From assembly GCF_023078275.1 (NCBI RefSeq), contig NC_062975.1:18957641-19021640 (forward strand): a stretch of 64,000 nucleotides of DNA, written 5' to 3'. The translations under genes and the position numbers were made by a program. Below, in pieces: positions 45,901 to 55,223 of this stretch. Within the stretch, counting starts at the first letter, position 1, and each line of letters begins with the position of its first letter. This stretch comes from Leguminivora glycinivorella (lineage: Eukaryota; Arthropoda; Insecta; Lepidoptera; Tortricidae). The notes beneath the pieces were generated by a model. The model worked only from the letters and a program-made list of their open reading frames with translations. It had not been told where the DNA came from and did not search any database.

Positions 45901-48594
45901 CTGGTGGATCATGTTATTAGGTCTTTAGTCCATGATTAACTACTACAATATTTTTAATATTTTCTTCGGTTACCGCGATAGTTACTCATGAAATAAAACT
46001 ATGGAAACGGATTAAATCGCGTATAATGAATTTAAAATACATCCCGACGTTTCGAACTCTTTACAGCGTTCGTGGTCAACGGGTGACTGAGGAAAAATTA
46101 AAATGTGCAAAAGCTACCCACATACAAGAAATATTAACGAACCACGACCACAAATAATACCTATAGATTTCTAAGGCAGGTTCACACACTATTAATAAAG
46201 CTAGTTATACAATATTCAAAAAAATTACCATTACTATTTTAAAAAATATAATTAACCAATTAATCTACACAAAATTGACAAATAACAAACTGCAAATGTC
46301 CAACACCAAAATTCATTATACGCGATTTAATCCGTTTCCATAGTTTTATTTTACAATATTTTTGTTATGAAAATTAATTTTACCGATTTACCTATTTTGT
46401 AGTGTGTCGAAAAATTTAAAATCTCATGATTCATATTATATATTATGACAGCACAATTGAAGAATATTTCTGATATTAGAATAAACAAGTATGTTTGTAT
46501 TATACTTCTCTCAAAGAAACTTTTATTTTCAAAAGGAAAATATATATTTTCTCTTTCAAAAAAAAAATATTTTCTTAAATTTCCAATGAAAATCTCGCAG
46601 ATCCAGAAATAATTCAATGCCACAACCAATACTCAGAAATATATTAAGTAATATTAAACAAACTCAGAATCTCATAAAATGTGGAAATCCGTGACATTTT
46701 AATATTTCGCCACCCCCTGGAACGGCTTATTATATCAAGCTTAGGTTGAATCCGCGGGAAATAAAACTAATTTTAAACGTAAATTGTAAGAATCGTCTTA
46801 TTAACCCCCGGCGCAAAAACGACGGGGTGTTTGTTATAAGCAGAGATCGGATTTTTGTGCGTCATCTCATACTAAAAGTCATTAAAATGACGTAAGTCAC
46901 TAAGAATGTCGCAAATCCGTCCGATCTCTGGTTATAAGTTTGACGTGACCGATTTAGATTTAGTTTTTTTTTGTTTGAAAGCGAAATTAGTCGATAGTTT
47001 CTAATCTTATTCCACTATGTCGGCTTTTTCAATATTTTAATTTCGTTGATTATTTTTAGGTGATGATTTAGTCAGCGATCAAGCATATGGACTTTGTAAG
47101 ATTACCTTTTACTTACGGTATTAAAGAAATATCTTGAAAAAACAAGGTTGCGGGTTTTGAATTTTGAATTTTTGAACAATTATTATGCAATGAATTATGG
47201 CATTCCTTCATCCCGTAATTTGTATACATAAAACATTATTGATATGTGTTGCATTGCTTATGTATGACAAGTAGCCAAGTATGTTTCCAAGCATAATGTA
47301 CAAATTTTAGGGAGCAGATTCCATTTAATGCATTGCATATTTTGCCTATGCGTATACTTACATATGCGACGTATAGAAAAAAAATGTTTTATTTATATAC
47401 ACAAATTAATTTAGTACTTAAATAAAAACAGTTGTTCCTGTATCTTCACAAGGCATGTCACATTATTTGTTTCCTTTAATTTCCTGTCTTATCGCTCTCC
47501 TTCTTAACCTTAAAGCTTTAACAACATGGCTTCAATATCAAAATTGAAATAAAAGATCTTTTCTGTTCATGGCTTGTTCGTATAAAGTCCTATTTTTTAA
47601 TTGGTTGGTCACAAACGAGTACGAAATCATGATATTTATGATTGAATCGTTATATGTATATATATCTTAGTTAGATTTATTAATAAATTCGCCTAAAACC
47701 GTATCGGACTACACATGATTCCATCGGTATTACCTTCATGCAATATAAAAAAGCATAACAGCCAAAATTCATCATGGCTCGCCCGATTTGTTTTCGAATG
47801 AATCCAGTAACTTTGTTATTTCCGACAAAGCTTTGAAAATATCTACTCCAAGTACGACCAAAAACCTTAGTTGTCAATAAATTGTAACTAAAAACTATAG
47901 TTTCTGACATAATTTGTGGGTTTTATATTTAAAAAACGTTTTTGTACTTTGGCGCCCAACGTGGGGCTAAGATGCTTTTTTAAATCCATGTGGATTAGAT
48001 TAATGTACAGATAGATACTCATAAAATAAACTTCAGTGAATATAATATATTTTATTACCACGCAAAATTATATTTTTTATGTACGTATAGACTCAAATCT
48101 ATTTCATACCGCTATTTATAACGTTTTGTACTGGTGAAACTACAAGAAAAAGGTCACTAAATAATTTTCTTATATTTTGTGCTGACGTAATTTAAATATC
48201 GTTACCATTTTAACTTTCATACCTTACCTTAGTTAAGATTTTTACCATTAACTAAAAATATTTAAAAATAAAATAGGTAATAAAATAGGTACTACAGTAT
48301 CTCAATACATTCAAAAAAAAAGAGTGTACCTACAAGTTTCTAATAGGTCGGCAACGCGCATGTGACATCCCTTGAGTTGCAGGCGTCCATAGGTTACGGT
48401 GACCGCTTTCCATCAGGCGGACCGTATACCTGTTTGCCACCGACGTGATATTAAAAAAAAAACCTACTGTATTATTATATTCGGTATCCAAGACTCTGTA
48501 ATTAATCTATACCAAAATCTCAAAAACTTTGAGTTGTTTTCTCAAAACGTTGATTACCTTGTATAAGCAAGCTGATAACTGCTAAGACGAACAT
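36848..48594 (-). CDS. beat: Beaten-path (Beat) family Ig protein, six coding exons, 269 aa
   Basis: Cell-surface or secreted immunoglobulin protein of the insect Beat family. Family members act in motor-axon guidance and synaptic matching, with Side-family proteins as partners. Coding exons on the minus strand: 48594-48558, 39623-39418, 39043-38908, 38491-38358, 37801-37600, 36942-36848 (810 nt including stop); all introns are GT-AG and phases join exactly. Residues 1 to about 17 form a signal peptide (MFVLAVISLLI). Ig1 has C38, W52 and C105 with the Beat hallmarks LYSVKWYRDNEEFYRYMPK and YRCEVSAEAPSF. Ig2 has C152, W165 and C209 (LNCTSGRS, VRCTA). Residues 240-269 are a serine-rich stretch then a hydrophobic end (IILLTVALGLLIG) with no cytoplasmic tail, suggesting a GPI anchor. 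An in-frame TAA lies 42 nt upstream of the ATG. Which Beat subtype it is cannot be settled here. Confidence 0.9.
37600..37801 (-). CDS. beat: beat exon 5 (second half of Ig2)
   Basis: 202 nt. Acceptor TTATCTAG, donor GTAAGA. Encodes residues 172-238 with HGLMSSALGLRVPV and MQVRCTARVALSWREGSE, the usual end of the Beat Ig2 region. Ends in phase 1. Confidence 0.9.
38013..38260 (+). pseudogene. Non-LTR retrotransposon C-terminal fragment in beat intron 4
   Basis: Frame with MRRDEIHVTRKVLRMNVEG, GRGKPKKRWMDCVRDDM, DEMTSDRDVWKRKTCCADPK. This is the well-known basic tail following the RT in a common lepidopteran non-LTR family. The fragment is antisense to beat and lies within its 556-bp intron. 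No RT motifs remain. Confidence 0.8.
38358..38491 (-). CDS. beat: beat exon 4 (first half of Ig2)
   Basis: 134 nt. Acceptor TTTGTCCTCAG, donor GTAACT. Encodes residues 127-171 with LPKEGPRITG and LNCTSGRSYPEAVLSW; N151 lies in an N-x-T sequon. Ends in phase 0. Confidence 0.92.
38908..39043 (-). CDS. beat: beat exon 3 (second half of Ig1)
   Basis: 136 nt. Acceptor after TTTTTTAG, donor GTAAGT. Encodes residues 82-126 with TSGLYRCEVSAEAPSFSSA; C105 closes Ig1. Ends in phase 1. Confidence 0.93.
39340..39376 (+). mobile_element. S2 SINE tail fragment in beat intron 2
   Basis: CTTATGAGCCGTGGCGAAAT and GCCAGGATAACGCAAGGA match the S2 tail in the opposite orientation to the copies at 27.1 and 32.3 kb. 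Confidence 0.65.
39418..39623 (-). CDS. beat: beat exon 2 (first half of Ig1)
   Basis: 206 nt. Acceptor TTTTTTTTGTTGCAG, donor GTGAGT. Encodes residues 13-81, with the first Ig cysteine (C38), W52 and the strongly conserved YSVKWYRDNEEFYRY segment. Ends in phase 0. Confidence 0.93.
39624..41080. other. beat intron 1, part without recognised repeats
   Basis: AT-rich intronic sequence; no additional exon with an Ig-like frame was found on the minus strand here. Confidence 0.4.
41082..41165 (+). repeat. Family A fragment
   Basis: TTTTGTTTTCTTTCAACTCC, AGAGTGGCACTAAAATTTG and GTTACCCCTTTTAAGTAGG. Confidence 0.75.
41618..41665 (+). repeat. Fragment of the ACGTTTCAAGGACGG repeat
   Basis: CCTCCAACGTTTCAAGGACG and CCCCGTGGTCTCGG also occur around 44183-44275 in inverted arrangement. 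Confidence 0.65.
41700..41815 (+). repeat. Family A dispersed repeat (3' half)
   Basis: TTTTCTTTCAACCCCTTATT, AAGAGTGGCACTGAAGC, TGCCTACCCCTTTATGGG and ATACAGGCGTGATTG match the consensus closely. Confidence 0.85.
42031..42463 (+). repeat. Family B repeat, uninterrupted copy (empty site)
   Basis: Runs from AATAGTATTTTATGCAACAG to GACGAATAACAACACGGG. At 42063-42075 GGTCAAAAAAGACGAG is the empty version of the site filled at 34360. The core at 42255-42390 is GC-rich (CGCCGCCCGCCCCCGG) and unrelated to the other copy's core. Confidence 0.85.
42945..43128 (-). mobile_element. SINE S1, tail type 2, truncated in the tRNA head
   Basis: The tail TTGATTAAGTCCCACGGTAAG and GTGGGTACTCAGACAACG differs from type 1. 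The body CATCCATGACTCAGG and CAAATAAATGCCCTTACCGG is shared, and the copy stops at the B box (GGGATTCGAACC). Confidence 0.85.
43307..43407. repeat. 42-bp arm palindrome (hairpin) in beat intron 1
   Basis: Arms 43307-43348 and 43366-43407 match at 40 of 42 positions (for example AAAGAAAAAGCGATCAAGCC against GGCTTGATCGCTTTTTCTTT) around a 17-nt loop. A transcript would fold into a precursor-like hairpin of about 101 nt. Confidence 0.9.
43675..43852. mobile_element. Inverted-repeat element, 42-bp arms
   Basis: CGGGGCAAATCCCGACTGG near 43677 is the imperfect inverse of CCCAGTCGAGATTGGCCCCG near 43832. The arms continue to GATCCAT and ATGGATTAG. No coding frame. A half copy lies at 30835. Confidence 0.8.
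44183..44275. repeat. Inverted repeat with arms of about 32 bp
   Basis: AACGTTCCATGGACGGCATT at 44183 mirrors AATGCCGTCCTTGAAACGTT at about 44249, with a spacer containing GGTCTCGTGGTCTTGAG. Confidence 0.75.
45390..45512 (+). repeat. Family A dispersed repeat (3' half)
   Basis: CACTGCAATATCACAG, TTTCGTTTTCTTTCAACCCC, GCCAAGAGTGGCACTGAAAC and CTCTGCCTACCCCTTCATGG; one of the best-preserved copies. Confidence 0.88.
45963..46351. mobile_element. MITE-like element, long form
   Basis: Arms 45990-46034 and 46308-46351 (GAAATAAAACTATGGAAACG against CGTTTCCATAGTTTTATTTT) enclose about 270 bp. The interior includes ACATCCCGACGTTTCGAAC and ACAGCGTTCGTGGTCAACGG. The short form at 12790-12911 is an internal deletion of this structure. 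Confidence 0.85.
46352..48343. other. beat intron 1, mostly unassigned; CCCCCGGCGC repeat at 46801-47050
   Basis: The dispersed repeat shared with 21338 occupies 46801-47050 and is itself interrupted near 46835-46930. The rest is AT-rich without a recognised exon. Confidence 0.5.
48344..48463 (+). mobile_element. Bm1-like SINE 3' half
   Basis: GGTCGGCAACGCGCATGTG, GGCGTCCATAGGTTACGG, CCATCAGGCGGACCGTATACC, then TGTTTGCC and an A-run tail. This is the characteristic 3' part of Bm1-type lepidopteran SINEs. Confidence 0.75.
48558..48594 (-). CDS. beat: beat exon 1 (signal peptide)
   Basis: 37 nt: ATG plus 12 codons of hydrophobic signal sequence, ending in phase 1 before the donor GGTAATC. -3 is A, a reasonable start context. 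It is joined to exon 2 by phase match and by the need for a signal peptide; this is the least certain exon because intron 1 is 8.9 kb. Confidence 0.7.
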
Positions 48595-49962
48595 CCTCCC
48601 AGAGTTTTCGAAAACAGTTACATCACATCCTGTTTAAGTCACAAACACTTTTATCACGAAGACAATTGTTCGCGCAATTTTAGAGACGAAAATTCTTCTA
48701 ACAAGCGACCGTTCCTCGCGGATGTTGCTTCGCTACTAAGCTTGATTTTCTCTTCAGTTATTGCCCACCCCTCGTCGCCCGTTACGAATGGACTGTCAAT
48801 GTAAATTATGTATTATGTTATTTTACGAGTATTATCAATTCTTAAGTATTCATGTGACATGTGAACACATTGAACTTTGATTGTTCGATCGAATGCTTTG
48901 TTCTATGATTGTTTTATTAATTTCTTTATATGTTTTCATTGTAGGTTTCCACGTCTCATCTGATGTATTTTACTATTTCATTTAAATATACTTAACAACT
49001 TTGAGAGATTATTTTCATAATAATCATATAAATACTTTACAAAGTTTACTGTCACTCTAACTTATTAATATACAAAAGAGTCGACTGATTATATTACAAA
49101 GTTGTAAGTCAAAAATTAGATCTGCAATAGGTAATGCACATGTTATCAGAACTCAAAAGCTTTGTCAAAGGAAATTTCGTCGAAACATAATTATTGGTGT
49201 GTTCAGTAACCTCCGAGTAGAAACATATTTCGCCCAAAGGTTAAAGCTACTACGGCGAAACGCGACCATTATATTGGGGTTGTCACCCTTGTGACCCAAA
49301 CCTATGTATTACCAATGATTAGAAATATGTATAAGGAAATTGTGCCACGTAATAAAACGTCTACATATTTTAATGTCCCCATGTCCCAATATAACAATTA
49401 AAGGTCTCGCGTTTTGTACATTTAATTATCTAAAGTAGTTCACATGTGAAACGCGATAAGTTAACATTATTTTACCTTATTTTAGACGTTTCACTGGCCG
49501 ACACGAAATATATGTAACGTCACGTCACGATGGTCTTCTGTGACGTCGGAATAGAGGTAAAATATTGTGATTACTTGCGTTCGACCTGTGAGTGACTTTC
49601 AATTTGTCCCCATGTACCTAATTATTGTATAAAAAACTAAATACGATGAAGAAGAAAGAAGAAGTACGTGTCTATAATACTTATAGGATGCAATAACCAA
49701 TACACTTTTCACCAAACACCGATGTCGCAAACATTAGCCCTACCGTTTATACCAGAAACGTGTGAATGGTATTTTTTCCGCTCATAGGGTCGTTACACTT
49801 TATCGTTATTATACGATGCCATATCCTCAAATGGAACACCGTACTCGTAAAATCATAAACACCTTCAGTTTGCGTTATAATCGTTACAAAGGAGTCCCGC
49901 TTTAGGGCCGCATATGAAAATAATTGATATTATTTTTAAGACTTTATAATTAAACCGTTTTT
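48595..49962. other. 5' flank of beat; no other gene recognised
   Basis: Likely contains the 5' UTR and promoter of beat on the minus strand, but no transcription start or core promoter element can be assigned with confidence. Confidence 0.35.
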
Positions 49963-50516
49963 AGGGTTCCGTAGTCAACTAGGAACCCTTATAGTTTCGC
50001 CATGTCTGTCTGTCCGTCCGTCCGTCCGTCCGTCCGTCCGTCCGTCCGTCCGCGGATAATCTCAGTAACCGTTAGCACTAGAAAGCTGAAATTTGGTACC
50101 AATATGTACATCAATCACGCCAACAAAGTGCAAAAATAAAAAATGGAAAAAAATGTTTTATTAGGGTATCCCCCCTACATGTAAAGTGGGGGCTGATATT
50201 TTTTTTCATTCCAACCCCAACGTGTGATATATTGTTGGATAGGTATTTAAAAATGAATAAGGGCTTACTAAGTTCGTTTTTTGATAATATTAATATTTTC
50301 GGAAATAATTGCTCCTAAAGGAAAAAAAAGTGCGTCCCCCCCCCTCTAACTTTTGAACCATATGTTTAAAAAATATGAAAAAAATCACAAAAGTAGAACT
50401 TTATAAATACTTTCTAGGAAAATTATTTTGAACTTGATAGGTTCAGTAGTTTTTGAGAAAAATACGGAAAACTACGGAACCCTACACTGAGCGTGGCCCG
50501 ACACGCTCTTGGCCGG
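49963..50516 (-). mobile_element. CCGGCCAAG...GGAACCCT element, 554 bp
   Basis: Reverse complement of the 34360-34908 element along its length, including the (GTCC)n tract at about 50010-50050. Flanked by T5 on both sides, equivalent to the A5 flanks of the plus-strand copies. Confidence 0.92.
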
Positions 50517-50737
50517 TTTTTATTATTCTATTTATTTCTACCGGATAGTCTGTTGACTATATTTACCGGCAGCGTTGGGTTTTTAATAACTTCTTACTTA
50601 GTTGATTTTAGACGTTAAACTTTTGTGAGACATATTTAAGTTTAGAATTATATTTCATGAAGTAGGAAAATAAATTCTTTAGAGAAAAATACTAATAGAG
50701 CAAACTTTAAATGTGCAAATACTAGAACGTTCGACGG

Positions 50738-50960
50738 GCTACGAATTTCGGCACCCCGTTTCCTCCCGTGAAAGTCGATTGTGGGATATGGCATGGCATC
50801 AATTGTACCTAGTGTGAGCAGTGGGATCAAACCTGTCCCTGCAATATCATAATTCAATCATCTGGAAGATCCTTTAAATAATTGCTAAAGTGGCAATAAA
50901 GACTTCAGTAGTTACAATGTGCTTCACTTAACCCTTTTGGGAATACAAGCGTTTTTGTAC
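50738..50960 (+). repeat. Family A dispersed repeat, diverged full-length copy
   Basis: TTTCGGCACCCCGTTTCC, GAAAGTCGATTGTGGGATATG, CTGTCCCTGCAATATCATAA, GTGGCAATAAAGAC and TTGGGAATACAAGCG follow the family order. Confidence 0.8.
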
Positions 50961-51400
50961 CTATGTCACGTTAATTTTCATCAGAGTGCTCATTTCACCA
51001 AACAAGGATAAATAACTTCCCACGGTAATTCCAACGAACAATAATGATTATTACTTTCGTTTGATTGCGAATCTTGTTCGTGGAATCGGGATCGCAAAGT
51101 CATCATACGATATTTTGTGTGTTAACGAATTGGTGCCCTAAGGGAGCTTTCCCTATTAATTTGTACAGTCTTGTACAATTATTTACACTTACGCAAACTG
51201 AACAATAATTTTATGAAAGAACATGACTGTTTTATATGTTTATATTTTTTCTTTTATTATAATAGCTTACTCTTGGACACAGACTAGCCAAAGGCAAAGA
51301 CGTGGCTTACGATGGAGTCATGAGCTCGCCCAGAAGACGCCCAGTTATATTTTTGTAGCTGTAACTGAACTCGACTATAATCATAATTATTATATGTAGG
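50961..51400. other. Unassigned stretch
   Basis: Nothing recognised. Confidence 0.3.
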
Positions 51401-51401
51401 T

Positions 51402-51665
51402 TTGACGACCGGTCTGGCCTAGCGCGTAGTGACCCTGTCTGCTAAGCTGCGGTCCCGGGTTCGAATCCCGGTAACGGCATTTATTTGTGTGATGAGCACC
51501 GATATTTATTCCTGAGTTGTATGTTTTCTATGTATATAAGTATTTTTATATTATATATTATATCGTTGTCTGAGTACCCACAACACAAGCCTTCTTGAGC
51601 TCACCGTGGGACTCGGTCAATCTGTGTAACAACGTCCTATAATATTTATGTATTTTATGTATTTA
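51402..51665 (+). mobile_element. tRNA-derived SINE S1, tail type 2, full length
   Basis: Head GACGACCGGTCTGGCCTAGC with A box, then GCTGCGGTCCCGGGTTCGAA with B box, body CATTTATTTGTGTGATGAGC and tail GTACCCACAACACAAGCC to GGGACTCGGTCAATCTGTG. The only plus-strand full-length copy; it defines head and tail of the family. Confidence 0.93.
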
Positions 51666-51784
51666 TTAGCACAACCAGCATCTGATGGAACCCATTGTAT
51701 TTGAAATAAGTCAGTGACTATACCAAACATCAAAACCCTATCCTATGACTAGTGTAAATGTTATAAGAATTATATAAATAGGAC

Positions 51785-52107
51785 CACAGATGTCATATAT
51801 AACATAGATCAAGCAAACGTATCTACTTAGCGTGTCAAATGAACTCAGTGACATCCACTGAGTTGTCCGTCTTTAATCGCAGCTTGCAGCTTTCGGGCGT
51901 CAATTTTTGTAAGTTGAAGTCAATCAAAACATAAAAAATGCCTCGTTACGTGATATTCAATTGCAACAACACAAAAATTATGAACAATCAAGAGCCTGAG
52001 ACATATTTAAAATTACAGGCAAGAAACAACTTCAGTACAAAATTTGACACGCTCGGCCCCTATACAAATAGATGAACTTGTTTCTTCTATATAAATAAAG
52101 TTCTGTG
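51785..52107. mobile_element. 323-bp non-autonomous DNA transposon with 8-bp TSD AATAGGAC
   Basis: Termini CACAGATG and TTCTGTG give a short CACAGA inverted repeat. AATAGGAC lies immediately on both sides (51777-51784 and 52108-52115). Near-identical to 55779-56103. It contains a 46-codon plus-strand frame starting MPRYVIFNCNN at 51938. An 8-bp duplication is typical of hAT and P superfamily elements. Confidence 0.92.
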
Positions 52108-52399
52108 AATAGGACTAAACTATTATTGACATTATTCAATAGGCATGACGGAAAATGACATTAACCCATCGTATGCTTATGCACGGATCCGTTTTAAAAT
52201 TAGGTTATCAATTTGCATTTTTCTGGAACGATTTTTTTCCTTTTTATGGCATAGCCGAGGTTGGAAGGGAAGGGTTAGTTGTTTGTTGGTAAATTGTATC
52301 GAAAAAGTGAACAGCGCCCCCAATGCCAACATAACGCCTCAAATGGTTACTTCTATTATTACCTTCTCCGTAACGTTTAGTTAGATAATTCTAAAATAT

Positions 52400-52625
52400 C
52401 AAAAACTCATCGAGGCTCAGCCACACCTCGGATACTGGCGATCAAATATATGAAAGAGGCGCGTTCCTTGCACACAGTCTGAGCTCGTGTAGGTGAACGC
52501 GTACTATCTGATGCAAATATGACAGGTCGACTGTTCGCGTTTTTGACGGCGGTAACTGTGAGGTAACCGAGAGGCGGTGGGCGGCACCTTCTGCGGGGAG
52601 CGGGAGTGGCCATACTGTACGATAG
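52400..52625. repeat. Dispersed GC-rich repeat fragment
   Basis: Starts CATCGAGGCTCAGCCACACC and continues through GAAAGAGGCGCGTTCCTTGC to GGTAACCGAGAGGCGG. I regard this as a common moth repeat from familiarity with its style; no second copy is in the window. Confidence 0.4.
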
Positions 52626-53348
52626 TACTCTTTATTATACTGTGCACCCGTGTGGATGAATAGCGCACACGTGGCCAGAGTAGACGTTGAGCTAAATAAC
52701 ACAATGAGGATTATCACGGGCTGTATCATGCCAACTCCCACCAACTGGTTACCGGTCCTCAGCAATGTCGTACCACCGGACATCCGCAGATATAAACACC
52801 TAGCACGGGAATTCACTAAAATGTCTGGTAACTCCCTACTGCCCATCCATGAAGACCTTGATAGCCTCAAAAACACCCGTCTCAAGTCCCGAAACCCACC
52901 AGCTAAAACCTTCCACATATATAGCCCGTCATGGAAAGATAGCCAAGCGTGGTTGGAAAGATGGGATGCTCAGCAACACCAATTAAACTGCACCATCTTT
53001 CAATTTCGCACAGAGGAACGGCCCAAGGGATTCAGTGAGAGCAGACAAATATGGTGCAAACTAAACCGCCTGAGGACTGGGTTCGGTAACTGCGCGCATC
53101 TTTGGCACAAGTGGGGATGGAGCGAGTCGGCGGCATGCGAGTGTGGAGACCCTGCACAGACTATACACCACATAGTGTTCGAGTGTCCCATCACCAAGTA
53201 CAACGGGCCCGCGGAAGATTTCAAAAACTTAACAAATAATGCGAGTTTTTATCTGCAGAACTGTAAATTTTAAATAGTGTTTAATTTAATGTAACTACAT
53301 ATAATAAGTTTTAACCAGTGTGTAAAAGCCATACGATAAATAAATAAA
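52626..53348 (+). pseudogene. Jockey-like retrotransposon C-terminus with 3' tail
   Basis: A frame from about 52626 to 53273 reads SLLYCAPVWMNSAHVARVD, MRIITGCIMPTPTNWLPVLS, then LNRLRTGFGNCAHLWHKWGW, CECGDPAQTIHHIVFECP. This is the region after the RT in Jockey-clade ORF2, ending in the C-x-C...H...C cysteine-histidine motif. RT and endonuclease are missing (5' truncation). It ends in an ATAAATAAATAAATT tail at 53337-53348. Confidence 0.88.
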
Positions 53349-53509
53349 TTATACTGTGGCTCAGCCCTTTACCAGCAAAAAGTAAACTAAGTGACATTGA
53401 GTCGAAGTACTTCATTAACTTAGTTAACTTTGCGGCGAGAGGTTTGCAACTTTGCCCAATTAACCCTAATTATTCGATCGATGCTAACATTCATTGTCGC
53501 GTTGTTAGT

Positions 53510-53690
53510 AGGTAGGTACATACATACATACATACATACATACATACATACAATCACGCCTGTATCCCATAAAGGGGTAGGCAGAGCACATGAAACTACT
53601 AAAGTCTCAATGCCACTCTTGGCAATTAAGAGGTTGAAAGAAAACGAAAATTGTGACATTGCATTGCAGTGCATTGCAGGTAGGTACATA
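53510..53690 (-). repeat. Family A dispersed repeat with (ACAT)n end
   Basis: (ACAT)n at 53517-53551, then CAATCACGCCTGTATCCC, GGGGTAGGCAGAGCACATG, TGCCACTCTTGGCAATTAAG and GTTGAAAGAAAACG. The ACAT microsatellite marks the family's 3' end. Confidence 0.9.
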
Positions 53691-53869
53691 CAGTCTGGAA
53701 GCCTTAAACGGGCAATAAATGAAACCATACATAGAATTCGTTAGTTTTATCATTAATTAGAGGTGTTAGTGTCACTCTTAGTTTTCACCACTTGAGTACC
53801 TAATTTTCGAAATTTTATTCAGCAGAAATGTAGATTGTATGTAGGTACTGTAAATATGAATTTTAAGTA

Positions 53870-53990
53870 AGAGTTTTGAATGAATCACGGTTATTTTCAT
53901 TAGACTTATATTGACCGGTATATAGACCGTGATTACCTTCCTGATTTTTGTAGAGCTCGCGCATATATTTCGACACAGTTTCAAGCATCA
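53870..53990 (-). mobile_element. Longer copy of the 69-bp retroposon end
   Basis: On the minus strand: GAGCTCTACAAAAATCAGG, GGTAATCACGGTCTATATACC, GTCTAATGAAAATAACCG and CAAAACTCTTACTTAAA. It extends past the 69-bp segment on the 5' side with CGAAATATATGCGCGAGC. Confidence 0.8.
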
Positions 53991-55220
53991 TGATAACGGA
54001 AAACTGAAGAAGGCGGGAGGATGTCAAAGTTGCGTAGTAGACAGTGCACGATCCACCCTCCTTCGTGCGCGTCGGCTGCGTTCACTTTCAGCGTTACCAC
54101 TGGTCGCATTCACACTCAATGGTCTACTCTCTCCAAACACACTATACTCACAGTGTAACTACGTTTGTTCAATTCAATGTCGGTATATATGTTATGGACC
54201 AAGTGATAAATCGGGCACTATACATTACATAATGCCCGGTCATTCCTTTCAAATCAATTTGTGTGACTGACTGTACATGTTGCGTTTGGGTTGCAATCCG
54301 TTTAAATATGCTCAAAAATACGACATGAATTATTCGAAAAAATCGTGAATGAAACTCTTTTAAAATATTTACCATTAAAATTAAAACTTTCCAGACGACA
54401 TTATAAAATTTTTGCAGACTGCATAAATGTTAGAAGTTTAACGTTTTAGTAAAACTTTTATTTAGATATACTTTCTTGAAAGAAGACAACTTAGTTTAAT
54501 ATTTTGATTGGCTAAGGTCAATTGAAAAGATTTTTTTTTAATTTATTCAAGAACAACCAGTCATATAATATACATATCTATGTAAACTTAGCTATATAGA
54601 CAAATTTTAATTAATTATAGACCTATAGTTCTCTAAATTACAAAAATCGAGTTACAATAAGAGTATTAAAGTATATTTACCCACTATACGACTTAAAATA
54701 GTTAAATACACTAAGAAGTTTAAGGTAAATTAATTTAAAATGGAAGTACAGTCTGAATACTTATAATATAGGTACTAATTATTTTAATAGAGAATATACG
54801 ATACTTTTAAAGAGTCCTAGTGAACTGCCAAACAAATCTGCGTCCATACATGTTTCGTTATACTGCTTGAAATATACTTATAATTATAATAATTTCATCG
54901 TAGTGCCAAATTTATGAATAAACCTGAAATATCTTAATCGTGACGTTGTCAAGTAAATGTATCAAAGTTTCGCTTAATATCAGGATGAAAATTGTGATAC
55001 AAAGTGTAACTTTAAGGGAAGGTTCTTTTGGTCGAATACAATTAATTTCTCGAAGAAACTAGCGTCTTATTTAACTGTTACATTTATAAAGAGTTATTAA
55101 AATGAATTTAGTTACTGAACACGTTTGTGACAAGTTGAGCAACCCTTACCACTTCCTAATGTACCTCTAATTTGTTTTGACATGTACCGTCAGACACTAG
55201 ACACAATTTTTTATATGATT
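53991..55220. other. Unassigned stretch
   Basis: No gene recognised; overlapping frames at 53929-54375 show no domains. Confidence 0.35.
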
Positions 55221-55223
55221 ACT

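Noticed and set aside
51402..51475. tRNA gene with A and B boxes
   Set aside because: The acceptor arms do not pair and the sequence continues into a SINE body repeated elsewhere in the window.
52442..52918. 158-codon minus-strand frame
   Set aside because: Lies antisense to a recognisable Jockey-like C-terminus; shadow frame.
53430..53744. 104-codon frame with YIHTYIHTYIHT
   Set aside because: Translation of an (ACAT)n tract and a family A repeat.
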